A DNA stretch of 64,000 nt from CAWEFA01 sp963851385 (GTDB lineage Bacteria; Bacteroidota; Bacteroidia; Bacteroidales; DTGW01), in assembly GCA_963851385.1 (NCBI GenBank), contig CAWKPE010000013.1, positions 62,001 to 126,000 of the forward strand, read 5' to 3'. Position 1 is the stretch's first letter. The number at the start of each line of letters is the position of its first letter. The notes beneath the pieces were generated by a model that worked only from the letters and a program-made list of their open reading frames with translations, did not search any database and was not told the DNA's origin. Positions 8,691 through 18,701 of the stretch are shown in pieces. A program made the position numbers and the translations under genes.

Positions 8691-8699
8691 TATTTGAGT

Positions 8700-9675
8700 C
8701 TATTGCGTCAAAATCATTTTCTTTGTGTCAATTTCTTTACCGTCAACAATTAAGGTATACAAATACATTCCGGCCTGCAATTCGGAACCGTTGATTATTA
8801 CACTCGATTTTTCTTTGGAAATAATAGTATAAGCTTTCTTTTGTTGACCCTGCATATCATAGATGTATATTGCCGCTTTTTGGGTGCTTTGGGGAATGTA
8901 AAAATTAATTGTTGTTGAAACAGAAAATGGATTTGGTGCATTTTGTTCAAGATATGGTTTGTCAGTCTGTCCGCCAGTATTTTCAATTAAAGAAGAAATT
9001 TCTCCACTTTTTAATTTTGATCCTGATATTAAAGTTTCAATTTCGTTTTTAAGATTAGCTATAGTATCCTGCATTTGTTGCATTCCTTTTACCAATATAG
9101 GTATCAATTCAACGTATTTAATTCCATATAATCCGGATTCCTTATTATAATCAACTACCTCCGGAAATTCAGTTATCATTTCCTGTGCTATAAATCCAAT
9201 ATTGTTTTTATTTCTTGCTATGATCTCTTGTTTTTTTTTCTTCAGAAATTGAATCACGTAAATTATATTTTATATCATATATGACAGGCCGTAATTTCAT
9301 AATTTTGTTTAAAGTAGTATCTATATTCCTGATGTTCTCTTTTGTTTTAATATCTGAAGTTGATATTAATTGACCGTAGTATATAAGAGAAACATATATT
9401 TTATATAACTGATTATTTGGTAAACCCAGGTCACCACTTAGATTATATGAAGGGTATATTGCTGGGCCACCGTACCACCCTGTATTATCAATTATAATAC
9501 TTCCCGAACTACCTGGCAGGGTGAAAATAGAACAACCACTTACATCCAGATTTTTAGTTGGAGCTGCTGAACTGCCTATTTTAACATAACCGGTAGTATT
9601 AGCTACTTTTATTTGTGATTTTGATACACTTGTAAAAATCACCGATATTGATATTATAAAAATTATTCTTTTCAT
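8700..9675 (-). pseudogene. Frameshifted S74-chaperone/T9SS surface protein
   Basis: Paralogue of the 3.3-kb gene. The N-terminal frame (signal peptide to KSQIKVAN, beta region, then SDIKTKENIRNIDTTLNKIM...RPVIYDIKYNLRDSISEEKK) stops soon after a run of nine A. The rest (NNIGFIAQEMITEFPEVV, ELIPILVKGMQQMQDTI coiled coil, then LEQNAPNPFSVSTT...KMILTQ) is in the next frame. Eight A would restore a single product of about 325 residues with S74 chaperone and type A T9SS domains. The 9-A tract at 9231-9239 is a natural slip site: sequencing error, transcriptional slippage or phase variation are all possible. Confidence 0.8.
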
Positions 9676-9701
9676 GATTTTAAATTTTTAAGGTTAATAA
9701 T

Positions 9702-12098
9702 TTATTTTGCTTCAAAGTAAGCGCCTAACTGCACTTCAAAACCTTTATCGAGCAATATATCGCCTGTACAATCGAAAACTATATTAGCGCCGTTTTGAAT
9801 TACAACGTTACCTAAGGTTTGGGTTGGATCCACATTGTATCCTGCCGAAACCGTCTGGCAGTTCAAATAAGCTGTTGAACTTATATTCTGGTTCTGTATG
9901 TAAATTGCTGAAGGGTTATACAAATATGGAATATAATTCTTTTTGGTAATTGTTACATAATATGGCTTTGGAACACTGAAAAATGTAGCTGAAGATGCAA
10001 TGGAATCTCTCTGAAAAAATCCATTATTCAAAGCACTCATGACACATATATTATCTGCAACAACCCCATTTGTATTTACGGTAACGTTTGATCCATTTTC
10101 AGTTATTGTAACGTTATTGAAAACACTTGGCATAACTGTCCACATAGGTGTTTCAGGGCAACCGGCAAGGTTGTGGGTGAGACATATCCAATGACCAAAA
10201 CCATGTGAAATGTTAAATCCAATTTTTGATTTGCCTTCTGCTATTCCAAGCTGTGGGAAATAAGATATACTATCGAAAAATCTAGTTTCAAGATCCTTAC
10301 TGTCTGATGACCACCCATCTCTTGTATTGCCTAACAATGCGGGTCCTCCTCCGCCGGATATGCACAAGTATGATTCAGCCTGGTTCCAAAAACCAGGAGA
10401 TGTTTTAAAATGGTCAAACGGCATATTCATGCAACTACAGGCATAAATAATTGTCGGGTAGTTGGTATTTGTAAGATTATCAAAACCATTATTTGATTCT
10501 TGAATATTATTTTGAGATAAATCAGGAGAATCATAAGTATCCATAGCCTCAACAAAATATTTGCAACGTCCGCTACAATCATTTAGACCTCCTGTTGCAA
10601 CTGCAAAACCCAAAGGGCCACCATGATTAAAGTTACTATATAAGCCATAATGTTGGTTTAGTTCGGCAATAACATCTGCACCTTTTGGAGAATATGGCCA
10701 TTGACTAGTGTCTGAAGGCTGTTCGCTCCATACAGGTTTTGTTACAAATATGGATGGCAATACATTTATATCTATTGTGCCTATTTCATCAGATTCGGTA
10801 AACAACGATTTTGAAAGGTATGTATAATCTCCGTTGCCAGGCTTTTGCTCATATGTCAAAACTTTAGATGTCCAGGTTCTTATATCATTTTCTGAACTGC
10901 ACAATAAACGTCCAACAAATATTTCAGGAGCATAGTTGAAACCATTATAATACACACCTGTATATGTTGTATCAGTATATGCGGGGTATTGATAATGCCA
11001 GTTTGAATTCATGTCGGAGTAATAGAGATCGGCGGGTATCTTGCCGAGACCAGCTTTCCAATATGCCTGATCATAGCCCATTCCATATCTTATCGGCACA
11101 ATAGTATAATCCCCTCCCAACAAGGCATATTTTATTTTTGGACTAGGATTACTATAACCTGCAAAAAGATATTGCCTCAGTTTCCCTGCACTATCATTAA
11201 GTGGAGGACTGGAAATATTATCTCCGGTAGCGGCAGGATCAGCTAGAATATCTTCAATGCATACTATTCCGGCGTTATAACCTTTTCTTTTTTTCCACGA
11301 GATAAACTGTGTAAAGGCAGGTTTTAAAGCCCTTGATGTTATAATCACGTATTCGTAAAAAGGAACTGACCAGGTTATCAATGCCGATTTCAGGGTGCTT
11401 GTTGTTGCAGTTTGAGTAATAGCGTTAGTTGCAACAGGTGCATCATTCGGGTTTTCGACAATCGATTTCAAAATGTTTATCATGTCTGTACTATTTACAT
11501 GACCATTGAAATTGTGTGAAGGTGCTTTTTCAGTTGAACTATTGGCACCTATGTTCAACAACAATTCACCTCCAGTGGTCATCAAAATTTTCCTTCTTTT
11601 GCCGTTATACTATACCGGGTAAACAGCCACTGTTACAATCTCCAAATCCAGGTCTAAAAAGTCAGAACGTACAACATTTGCCTGCATTTCAGGATAAAAA
11701 GCATCTGTCCCGTAAACCTGTTCATCAGGCTTATCAAATGCAGTATCGCTCCCGATTTGTGAAATTAACACAGAATGTTGAGCCGGAATCAGGTCAGCAT
11801 CCAATTGCATTTCATAGCTCCCGGTGCTTTTGAAAGTAACACCTGTCACTGCTTTGCCTTTAGGCACATAAAACTTGTAATAATAAACAGGCAAACTTGG
11901 TTTGCCCACATCCCGGGATTGGAATGTCTTTTTCAACTTCACTTGCTCGTAAACGGTTCCCCATTTTTTCTGGGTTTTACGCTCAATGTCAGCAACACGG
12001 AAAGAGCAGGTTTTACTTATCTGCCCGGTAACTGTCACTGAAAAAGCCAGCGAAAAGGCAATAATTATCCATCCCGTCATAATTTTAATTTTTTTCAT
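9702..12098 (-). pseudogene. Gingipain-like C25 cysteine protease interrupted by an in-frame TAG
   Basis: Codons 1-162 give a signal peptide and the start of a C25 propeptide (KPSLPVYYYKFYVPKG, ending TVAVYPV). A TAG (11610-11612) follows, and the same frame continues without shift through YNGKRRKIL, MTTGGELLLNIGAN and the whole peptidase region. The catalytic pair is visible as His in NFNHGGPLG (321 residues after the internal ATG at 11585) and Cys in YACSCMNM (383 or 385). The C-terminal beta module (NVVIQNGANI...DKGFEVQLG) matches the end of the S8 protease. One substitution, for example CAG to TAG, would explain it. Total about 799 codons. TAG ends other genes here, so recoding is unlikely; nonsense mutation or base-call error is the simplest reading. 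Confidence 0.85.
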
Positions 12099-12115
12099 GT
12101 CGGTAAAAATTTATG

Positions 12116-12815
12116 TTTAAAACTTCAATTGATAAATAACTAAGGCCTTAGTATATCTTTACATTATTTAAAAATTGCTTTAATCGTACTGCCCGGAACC
12201 TTGACCCCTGTAAGCCTTATTAAATAAATTCCTGAAGGCATACCTTCCCTGCTTATTTCTATCGACGTATGGCCTGAAACATTATATTCATTTACAGTTA
12301 TACCATAAAGGTTAATTACCTGGAGCTTCCTGTATCCTTCCGGAAAACTGATTTTAAAGGAAACAACTACCGGGTTAGGGTTTATAGTAACCATGCCCTT
12401 AATGACATTTTCTCTTAAGACATCCGGATTATCATAATAACATTTTGAATAATAAGAATAATGGTATAATATTTCATTATCCTTCCTGAGACAGATCAAA
12501 TCATTGAATAAACCGCTACCCGGAACATCTCCTGTTTCAAATAATAAACCTCTTAAACTACCTACACTTTCTGTCCAGGTGGCCCATGAAATGATTGATG
12601 TTGGTGAATAACCAAATCTGAAACTCCTGCAATAAGCATTGCCAATTAAAATACTATCTACTTTTTCAATTACTAATCCACCAGGATAACTTATTCTAAA
12701 TTGATCATTTTTAATTGTGTCTCCTAACATTAAATTGAAATCATACAAAATAACTTCAGTGTCAGCCTGAATGCCATTATATTGGTAGGGCAATGAATCT
12801 ATAGAGTAATAATAA
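12116..12815. repeat. 700-bp direct duplication, unit 1
   Basis: This stretch covers the 3' flank and last two-thirds of the sorting half of the PKD-T9SS gene. It recurs at 13764-14463 with constant offset (1648 bases), no gaps and few substitutions, so it is a recent segmental duplication. The second unit carries only a truncated gene. Confidence 0.85.
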
Positions 12816-13630
12816 ATTTTTTTATTTTCTTCCCTTATTCCCCCGCAAAGTTTGTTTTCGGTAAAAATGGTATCAGTGGAATGATAAATTTTATGGTATA
12901 GTTTGCCTTTGATAGTCGTATCGCCATCTTTTAAAGCAAAGGCGTGGAAAAGTGAATATTCATCCGGGTAAGGATTATAATATGCTTCTGTCCACAACGT
13001 ATTTTTGGTGGGGAAGGGATGGTAAGGAGGAGATGATGATGTCTGGATGCACAAAGTTTTTGAAGCATCGGCAAAGCAGCCATAGTTATCGGTTACATGT
13101 AAATTTACTGTGTATATTCCCGTTTTCAGAAAAGTATGGACAACATTTGTATCCGTGGAACTTGTTGTATCGCCTAAGTTCCATGAATATTTTAACAAAT
13201 CACCTTCCCCTTTTTGTGATTTGTTCATGAAATTTATGGTAGCAGGGGCATAAATATATTTCGAGGTATCCACGGCAGGAGTATATGAAAAATCTGCTAT
13301 CGGCAAAGTATCTCTTATCGTGATTAAGTTTGGTTTAATAAATATTGTAGAATCGCCGTTTAAGATATAAGTTAAAGTTACTGTATAATTACCAAGTTTG
13401 GAATAACTATTGGAAGTAGTATTTATATCTGAAATACAAACCTTTGAGCTATCTCCAAAATCCCAACAAAAATTTTCGCCAGGAAAAATGGTGTCTAAAT
13501 TACAATGAAAAGCAACACTTGCATAATCGCAATTAGAATAACTTATTGTTGCATCAAAACCGGTTACAATAGCAAATGAGGTGCCCGCCCTGATTGAAAA
13601 GAGGATTAATATAAATAATATTTTTTTCAA
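12164..13630 (-). CDS. Secreted two-PKD-domain protein with T9SS sorting domain
   Basis: 488 residues: signal peptide (about 1-20), PKD domain 1 (about 25-110, FCWDFGDSSKV...LGNYTVTLTY), PKD domain 2 (about 110-195, KYSWNLGDTTSS...TGIYTVNLHVTDNYGC), an uncharacterised middle region (205-400), and a type A T9SS sorting domain (about 410-488: INPNPVVVSFKISFPEGYRK...GMPSGIYLIRLTG). PKD domains are non-catalytic and usually mediate protein or polysaccharide contacts. The start codon is TTG, at the position where the duplicated leader in front of the 8.1-kb gene has ATG, and no other in-frame start lies upstream. A truncated duplicate of its 3' half follows on the genome's right side (13.8-14.5 kb). 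Confidence 0.82.
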   Translation of the reverse strand: MKKILFILILFSIRAGTSFAIVTGFDATISYSNCDYASVAFHCNLDTIFPGENFCWDFGDSSKVCISDINTTSNSYSKLGNYTVTLTYILNGDSTIFIKPNLITIRDTLPIADFSYTPAVDTSKYIYAPATINFMNKSQKGEGDLLKYSWNLGDTTSSTDTNVVHTFLKTGIYTVNLHVTDNYGCFADASKTLCIQTSSSPPYHPFPTKNTLWTEAYYNPYPDEYSLFHAFALKDGDTTIKGKLYHKIYHSTDTIFTENKLCGGIREENKKIYYYSIDSLPYQYNGIQADTEVILYDFNLMLGDTIKNDQFRISYPGGLVIEKVDSILIGNAYCRSFRFGYSPTSIISWATWTESVGSLRGLLFETGDVPGSGLFNDLICLRKDNEILYHYSYYSKCYYDNPDVLRENVIKGMVTINPNPVVVSFKISFPEGYRKLQVINLYGITVNEYNVSGHTSIEISREGMPSGIYLIRLTGVKVPGSTIKAIFK

Positions 13631-13751
13631 ACGTCTTAGTTTAGGTTGTGCATTTAATGTCTTTTTACGTGAACCAGCGTAAAGAGATTTTCCATGACTG
13701 AAAATAAATGAATACTCTGTTGATTTTTTAAAATATTTATAGTTTTCATAA
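13631..13751 (-). promoter_or_regulatory. Duplicated leader sequence, copy 2
   Basis: Nearly identical to the leader before the 8.1-kb gene: the two differ at a handful of positions in 121 bases. Again it abuts the start codon, here TTG instead of ATG. No TAnnTTTG box with a correctly spaced TTTG was found in it, so a promoter role is unproven. Confidence 0.5.
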
Positions 13752-13763
13752 CTAAAATTTATA

Positions 13764-14463
13764 TTTAAAACTTCAATTGATAAATAACTAAGGCCTTAGT
13801 ATATCTTTACATTATTTAAAAATTGCTTTAATTGTAATGCCCGGAACCCTGTCCCCTGTAAGCCTTATTAAATAAATTCCTGAAGGCATACCTTCCCTGC
13901 TTATTTCTATCGACGTATGGCCTGAAACATTATATTCTTTTCCTGTTATCCCATATATATTAATTACCTGGAGCTTCCTATATCCTTCCGGAAAACTGAT
14001 TTTAAAGGAAACAACTACCGGGTTAGGATTTATAGTAACCATGCCCTTAATGACATTTTCTCTTAAAACATCCGGATTATCATAATAACATTTTGAATAA
14101 TAAGAATAATGGTATAATATTTCATTATCCTTCCTGAGACAGATCAAATCATTGAATAAACCGTTACCCGGAACATCTCCTGTTTCAAATAATAAACCTC
14201 TTAAACTACCTACACTTTCTGTCCAGATGGCCCATGGAATGATTAATGTTGGTGAATAACCAAATCTGAAACTCCTGCAATAAGCATTGCCAATTAAAAT
14301 ACTATCTACTTTTTCAATTACTAATCCACCAGGATAACTTATTCTAAATTGATCATTTTTAATTGTGTCTCCTAACATTAAATTGAAATCATACAAAATA
14401 ACTTCAGTGTCAGCCTGAATGCCATTATATTGGTAGGGCAATGAATCTATAGAGTAATAATAA
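13764..14463. repeat. 700-bp direct duplication, unit 2
   Basis: Second unit of the duplication described at 12.1-12.8 kb. Homology begins at TTTAAAACTTCAATTG and ends abruptly after GAGTAATAATAA. The right edge lies about 20-30 bases from a family C repeat, which may have taken part in the rearrangement. Confidence 0.8.
13812..14463 (-). pseudogene. Truncated duplicate of the PKD-T9SS protein (C-terminal half only)
   Basis: It encodes about 209 residues corresponding to residues 280-488 of the neighbouring protein: the middle region and complete T9SS domain (INPNPVVVSFKISFPEGYRK...GIYLIRLTGDRVPG), but no signal peptide or PKD domains. The reading frame is intact and only a few residues differ, so the duplication is recent. 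Without an export signal the T9SS domain cannot function; most likely a non-functional fragment. It is useful as a marker of local duplication. Confidence 0.8.
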
Positions 14464-14480
14464 TAATTCTTTTAATCATC

Positions 14481-14930
14481 CAAATAAAGAGTCCATCTCT
14501 AAATGGACTCAAAACTCAAAACTGTCATTCCCATGTCCCGAACTTTCGGGAATGGGAATCTTCACACACTCAATTATACATAAATTCCCGCAGTTCTAGT
14601 TTAAGAAAGTATTGAAAATTGCATATACTACGATAAATTACTTTTCTTTGTCAACCATACAAAGAAAAGATAACAAAAGAACTTAGCCGAAGGCGATCTC
14701 ACGAACGAAGTGAGTAAAAGTCCACGAATGAAAAATTCAACCTAATCTGTGTACCCAGATTTAGGTCGTCAATTCTTACCCGGCTGAATTTCACACCATT
14801 CGTGGACGAGCCAACACGCATGGCTAATTGTGTGTGAAGAGAATAGTGCATATTTCAACAATAATTTAAACCAGAACTATTCCCGCCTTCCGGAAATGAC
14901 AATGAAAAATAACTTTTGAGACACCCTCTA
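14481..14930. repeat. Repeat family C, copy 2, interrupted by element D
   Basis: The left arm reads ACTCAAAACTCAAAACTGTC then hairpin ATTCCC...GGGAAT, and the right arm reads GAAATGACAATGAAAAATAA then CTTTTGAGACACCCTC. This is the reverse orientation of the 8.4-kb copy. The middle is occupied by a separate 287-bp element. Removing that element and one copy of its 8-bp duplication restores a normal family C sequence. Confidence 0.75.
14592..14878. mobile_element. Element D: 287-bp MITE-like insertion with 8-bp target duplication
   Basis: The terminal inverted repeats are AGTTCTAGTTTAA and TTAAACCAGAACT (12 of 13 match). It is flanked by a perfect 8-bp direct repeat ATTCCCGC (14584-14591 and 14879-14886). 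The interior is a chain of hairpins: CTTTTCTTTG/CAAAGAAAAG, CTCAC/GTGAG, a long-range stem GTCCACGAATG/CATTCGTGGAC, and CCTAA-TCTG/CAGATTTAGG inside it. No coding capacity. The insertion sits inside a family C repeat. Confidence 0.75.
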
Positions 14931-14962
14931 TTAATTTATATCTCAAAATTGAAACCTTAAAA

Positions 14963-16013
14963 TTATTTAGTTTTAGGTCTTAATTTACGAACCTGTGCAC
15001 CGGCAGCCCAGATTTCACTTTCGCGAAGTTGTTTTAATTCTATTTCTAGTAATTCTTTATAATTAGTACCACCGGTAGATTCAAGAACCCGCTTACATTC
15101 ACGACCGTCTTTTACACGTGCATAAAGATCTTTAAAAACCGGTAAAACTGCATCGCGGAATTTTGGTCTCCAGTCCAAAGCACCTCTTTGAGCTGTTGCA
15201 GAACAGTTAGAATACATCCAGTCCATACCATTTTCATCCACAAGACGGATTAAACTTTGAGTAAGTTCTTCAACCGTTTCATTAAATGCTTCACTCGGAC
15301 TATGACCATTTTCACGAAGAACGTTATACTGGGCATCCATAATTCCTGCCAACGCACCCATCAAAACACCGCGTTCACCTGTAAGATCACTGAAAACTTC
15401 CTGTTCGAAAGTAGTCGGGAAGAGATAGCCTGAACCAACTGCAATACCTAATGCTAAAGTTCTGTCCTTAGCACGACCGGTAGCATCCTGAAATACGGCA
15501 AAGCTCGAATTGATACCGGTACCTGCAAGAAAATTGCGGCGAACACTTGTGCCTGAACCTTTGGGGGCAACCATTATTACATCAACATCTTTCGGAGGAA
15601 TTACTCCGGTTTGTTCTTTATATGTTATAGAAAAACCATGTGAAAAATACAATGCTTTTCCTTTTGTTACATGAGGTTTTAGTTTTGGCCAAAGTGCACG
15701 TTGTGCAGCATCTGAAACTAAATACTGAATAATTGTTCCTTTTGCTGCAGCTTCTTCTACGTTAAAAAGAGTTTTTCCTGGAATCCAGCCATCTTTTAAC
15801 AGCTTTGTCCCAATCTGATTTAAATTCGGGAGCCTGACCAATAATTACTTTAAAACCATTGTCACGCATATTAAGTGATTGTGCTGGGCCCTGCACTCCA
15901 TAACCAATGACAGCTATTGTTTCATTTTGTAAAACTTCACGAGCTTTACTAATAGGAAATTCTTCACGTGTAACGACGGTTTCTTCAACACCGCCAAAAT
16001 TAATTTTTGCCAT
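14963..16013 (-). pseudogene. ilvC: Ketol-acid reductoisomerase (IlvC), one frameshift
   Basis: NAD(P)H-dependent ketol-acid reductoisomerase, second step of valine/isoleucine synthesis. The N-terminal frame gives the nucleotide-binding motif AVIGYGVQGPAQSLNMRDNG and runs out of frame after DWDKAVK. The rest (DGWIPGKTLFNVEEAAAKGT, VAPKGSGTSVRR, SDLTGERGVLMGALAG, ENGHSPSEAFNETVEELTQS, ending AQVRKLRPKTK) is in the next frame. One extra A in GTTAAAAGATGG near 15793 (three A expected) explains it, and correction gives the usual length of about 350 residues. Such a conserved gene is unlikely to be dead through a single homopolymer A, so sequencing error is probable. It stands alone, with no other ilv genes visible. 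Confidence 0.9.
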
Positions 16014-16222
16014 GATATTATTTATTAAAATGATTAATTAGATATTACGATAATTAATTATTATGTCAAATTTTAAAAGCACAAATGTAAAAAAAATCTT
16101 TTACAATGAACCTGGCATATTTTTACATCATTTCTAATGATATTTTATTTAGCTGGTCATTGTTACAAATAAAATTTGAACGACTCCAAAAGACTAATTT
16201 CAGTTCATTTGCTTAAGAAAAC

Positions 16223-18162
16223 TTAATTTAAAGTAACTACGAATCCGCCTCTTGGTTTAATAAAAAGTTTGAGATTTTTTCCTAAAATTTCCTGTTTACT
16301 AAAAGATCTATTATCATCTCCGTCTGTAATTAAAGTTCCGCCTGAAATATTTCCAAAAACAGACAGATCAATATTAATTTCTTTTGGTACTTCCATTCCA
16401 TTAATACCTGCAATATACCATTTATTGTTTCCTTTTCGTGCCAATACTGCATATTCTCCAGGGTATCCTTCAATAAATTTAATATTATCCCATCTATTGG
16501 GAATTTGTTTAATAAATTCAATAACATAATCGGGTTGTTTGAACATGCCTTCAGGAACTTCGGCATAATGTTGTATGCCCGATTGAAACAAAACTGATAA
16601 AGCCAATTCAAATCCATTGCTTGTTATTCTTTTTATTCCTGGCACTTCAGAAAAACAAACCGGGGTAAAATCCATGGGACCGATTGCATTTCGTGTAAAA
16701 GGTAAAATTGCACAATGAACAGGTTCCTGATCTGCATTTGATTGCTCAAAAGTTATAAATTCAAATCCTCTTACCGCTTCCATAGAAACCAAATTAGGAT
16801 ATGTTCGCGACCACCCACGGGGAATTGTTGCACCGTGGCAATTGACTAATAGTTGATATTTAGCAGCATCCTGAAAAAGGTTATGATAATATGCCATCAT
16901 GGATTGTCCATCGCCACCGAAGAAATCAACTTTTAACTCCAACAACACCCATTTCATGAATTTTTTCAAACTCTTTGCTGCCGAATCTCCGGGTTTATCA
17001 TTAAATCTCTTGGAGTCAAAGGTGTTGTATTCCAATTTCCGGCAGAATTGTACCACAGAATAATTCCTACATTTTTTTCTTTGGCGTAGTTGACCAATTC
17101 CTGAATCTTACTATATCCAATGTTTTTATCCCAAAAAGCATCAATAAGGCAATAATGCCAATGCATGGTTGAAGCATAGTCTATAAATCTTTTTTGAGTT
17201 GAATATATTGTTGAATCATCCTTGTACAGAACCCATGTCCATGAAGCTTTTCCGGGTTTTATATATGATGTATCTGATATTTTGCACGGGTCACTAACAT
17301 CTGTAACTAGAGTAGATTCAACAACCGGAGCAAGAGTTTTTCCCATGATGATCACTCTCCAGGGAGAATTCCAGGGTAATGAAGATTGCGGATATGTTGG
17401 CTCAACGGAGTCGGTTCTTTCCAGCAATTGCGGATAAGTAATTTTATATTCACCATCCGGTGATTTAGCAGAAAGTCTTGAACCACAAAAATTAGATTCA
17501 ACATTAGCCTCAGTAATTAAAGTCCAATGCCCAGCAGATTTGAACAATGCCGGAAAAGACCATCCGGCTTTAAATGGAGCATCTGTTACTACATTAATTT
17601 CTTTCCAATATAATTCTTCATAAGAAGGCTGGTCGCTATTCCATCCTGTGCGTGCATCTGTATGAGGATGAAGCCATGCCTTTGCATCCTTTGGAAAATG
17701 AAATGAAGTCAGCTCATCAATAATTTTCATTTTATTTGATGAAGTATTTTTAAATTCATACCTAAATGCGACACCATCATTAGAAACCTGGAACACTAAA
17801 CAAAAATCAGCACCCTTTGAATTCTTAAATTCGATACTCCTTTTATTAGCCTTGTATGTACAATAGGATTTTTTTTCTGAAAATACGGAGTATTTATCTT
17901 CAATAAATTCTATGTTGCTTATTCCAATTATTTTTAAGTCTTTTGAAAAATCGTTATCAGCCATTACCAAACCAAGGTTTGAAGACTTAATTACCGTGGA
18001 ATCATCATACTTAATCGAGTATTTTAATGTACTATTACTATCCATATTAACAGAAACATTTATCCGGTTATCAGGACTATTGAGCAAAAGTTTTTCCTGA
18101 GCAGAATTTTTATAGCATGTTAGTAATAATAATACAAGCAAAATAGAATTTGAAATTTTCAT
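16223..18162 (-). pseudogene. Glycoside hydrolase family 97 (alpha-glucosidase/alpha-galactosidase), frameshifted
   Basis: A signal peptide (MKISNSILLVLLLLTCYKNSAQ) precedes the GH97 N-terminal beta-sandwich (about 25-280), the TIM-barrel catalytic region and a short C-terminal beta domain. Family landmarks are HPHTDARTGWNSDQPSYEE, then after the shift GVKVDFFGGDGQSM, NCHGATIPRGWSRTYPNL, SMEAVRG and PFTRNAIGPMDFTP. Two extra A residues near 16930-16975 (CAGCAAAGAG and GTTAAAAGTTG) break the frame; correcting both gives about 646 residues. The Asp of KVDFF is where retaining GH97 members carry their nucleophile, so a retaining alpha-galactosidase-like activity is plausible but not certain. Periplasmic location is inferred from the signal peptide. 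Confidence 0.88.
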
Positions 18163-18218
18163 AATGATGGATTATAATTATTAAATAATAAAAGTTCGAT
18201 GACAGAGTTGTACTTTAA

Positions 18219-18518
18219 TTACTCATCCTTGACAATATAAATATCTTCATTATCTTTCTTCATAAGATATTGCTCACGTGCAAATTTTTCAAGATTTTCG
18301 CGATCGGTTCGCAATTCTTCCAATTTCTTGCTATCAATTTTTATTCTCTCGTTGTAATATATTTTATCCCTTTCCATTTGATGATATTTCCTAACCGCAA
18401 TTACCCTGTCAATTAAATTATTCTGATCAAAAAAAATAATCCAAGATGCAAAGAACAAGAAAGCCAGTAAATACTTGTTCTTTAAAAAAGGCCATATTTT
18501 TTTAATTGATTTTTTCAC
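18219..18518 (-). CDS. FtsB/DivIC-family septum formation protein
   Basis: 99 residues with the classic small bitopic layout. There is a short basic cytoplasmic tail, one transmembrane helix (about 16-33, LLAFLFFASWIIFF), and a periplasmic coiled coil rich in charged heptads (about 45-80, YYNERIKIDSKKLEELRTDR). It ends with the family pattern LEKFAREQYLMKKDNEDIYIV. FtsB/DivIC scaffolds the divisome with FtsL and FtsQ. In this phylum it is often near eno, which is absent here. The assignment rests on topology and the conserved EKxAREQYxMKKxxEDIYxV tail. Confidence 0.85.
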   Translation of the reverse strand: MKKSIKKIWPFLKNKYLLAFLFFASWIIFFDQNNLIDRVIAVRKYHQMERDKIYYNERIKIDSKKLEELRTDRENLEKFAREQYLMKKDNEDIYIVKDE

Positions 18519-18701
18519 AAATACAAATAAATATCAGAAAGCGAATTTAGTAAGAATTTAGTTCAAAGTTCATAGTTCAAAGTGTAAAATAGCTGTTGGC
18601 TAGCTATTGATATTGATTCTTGATTCTTATTATTTTTAATAACTTTCATGGTTATTTGTTTGTTATACATTATCTTTAAGATAATTACAATAATTAAATA
18701 T

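Noticed and set aside
11610..11612. TAG reassignment to glutamine
   Set aside because: TAG is the natural stop of both S74/T9SS genes, directly after the conserved MILTQ end, so it is read as stop in this genome.
14592..14878. Riboswitch or structured regulatory RNA upstream of ilvC
   Set aside because: The hairpin-rich stretch lies downstream, not upstream, of the minus-strand ilvC gene and has terminal repeats and a target duplication, so it is an inserted element.
15780..15800. Programmed frameshift in ilvC
   Set aside because: No slippery heptamer or conserved stimulator is known for ilvC, only one extra A is needed, and many neighbours show the same type of indel.
18648..18701. Earlier start for the P5C dehydrogenase
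   Set aside because: The upstream ATG would add a hydrophobic stretch not found in the family; MIRGLYEVPAP is the usual N-terminus.
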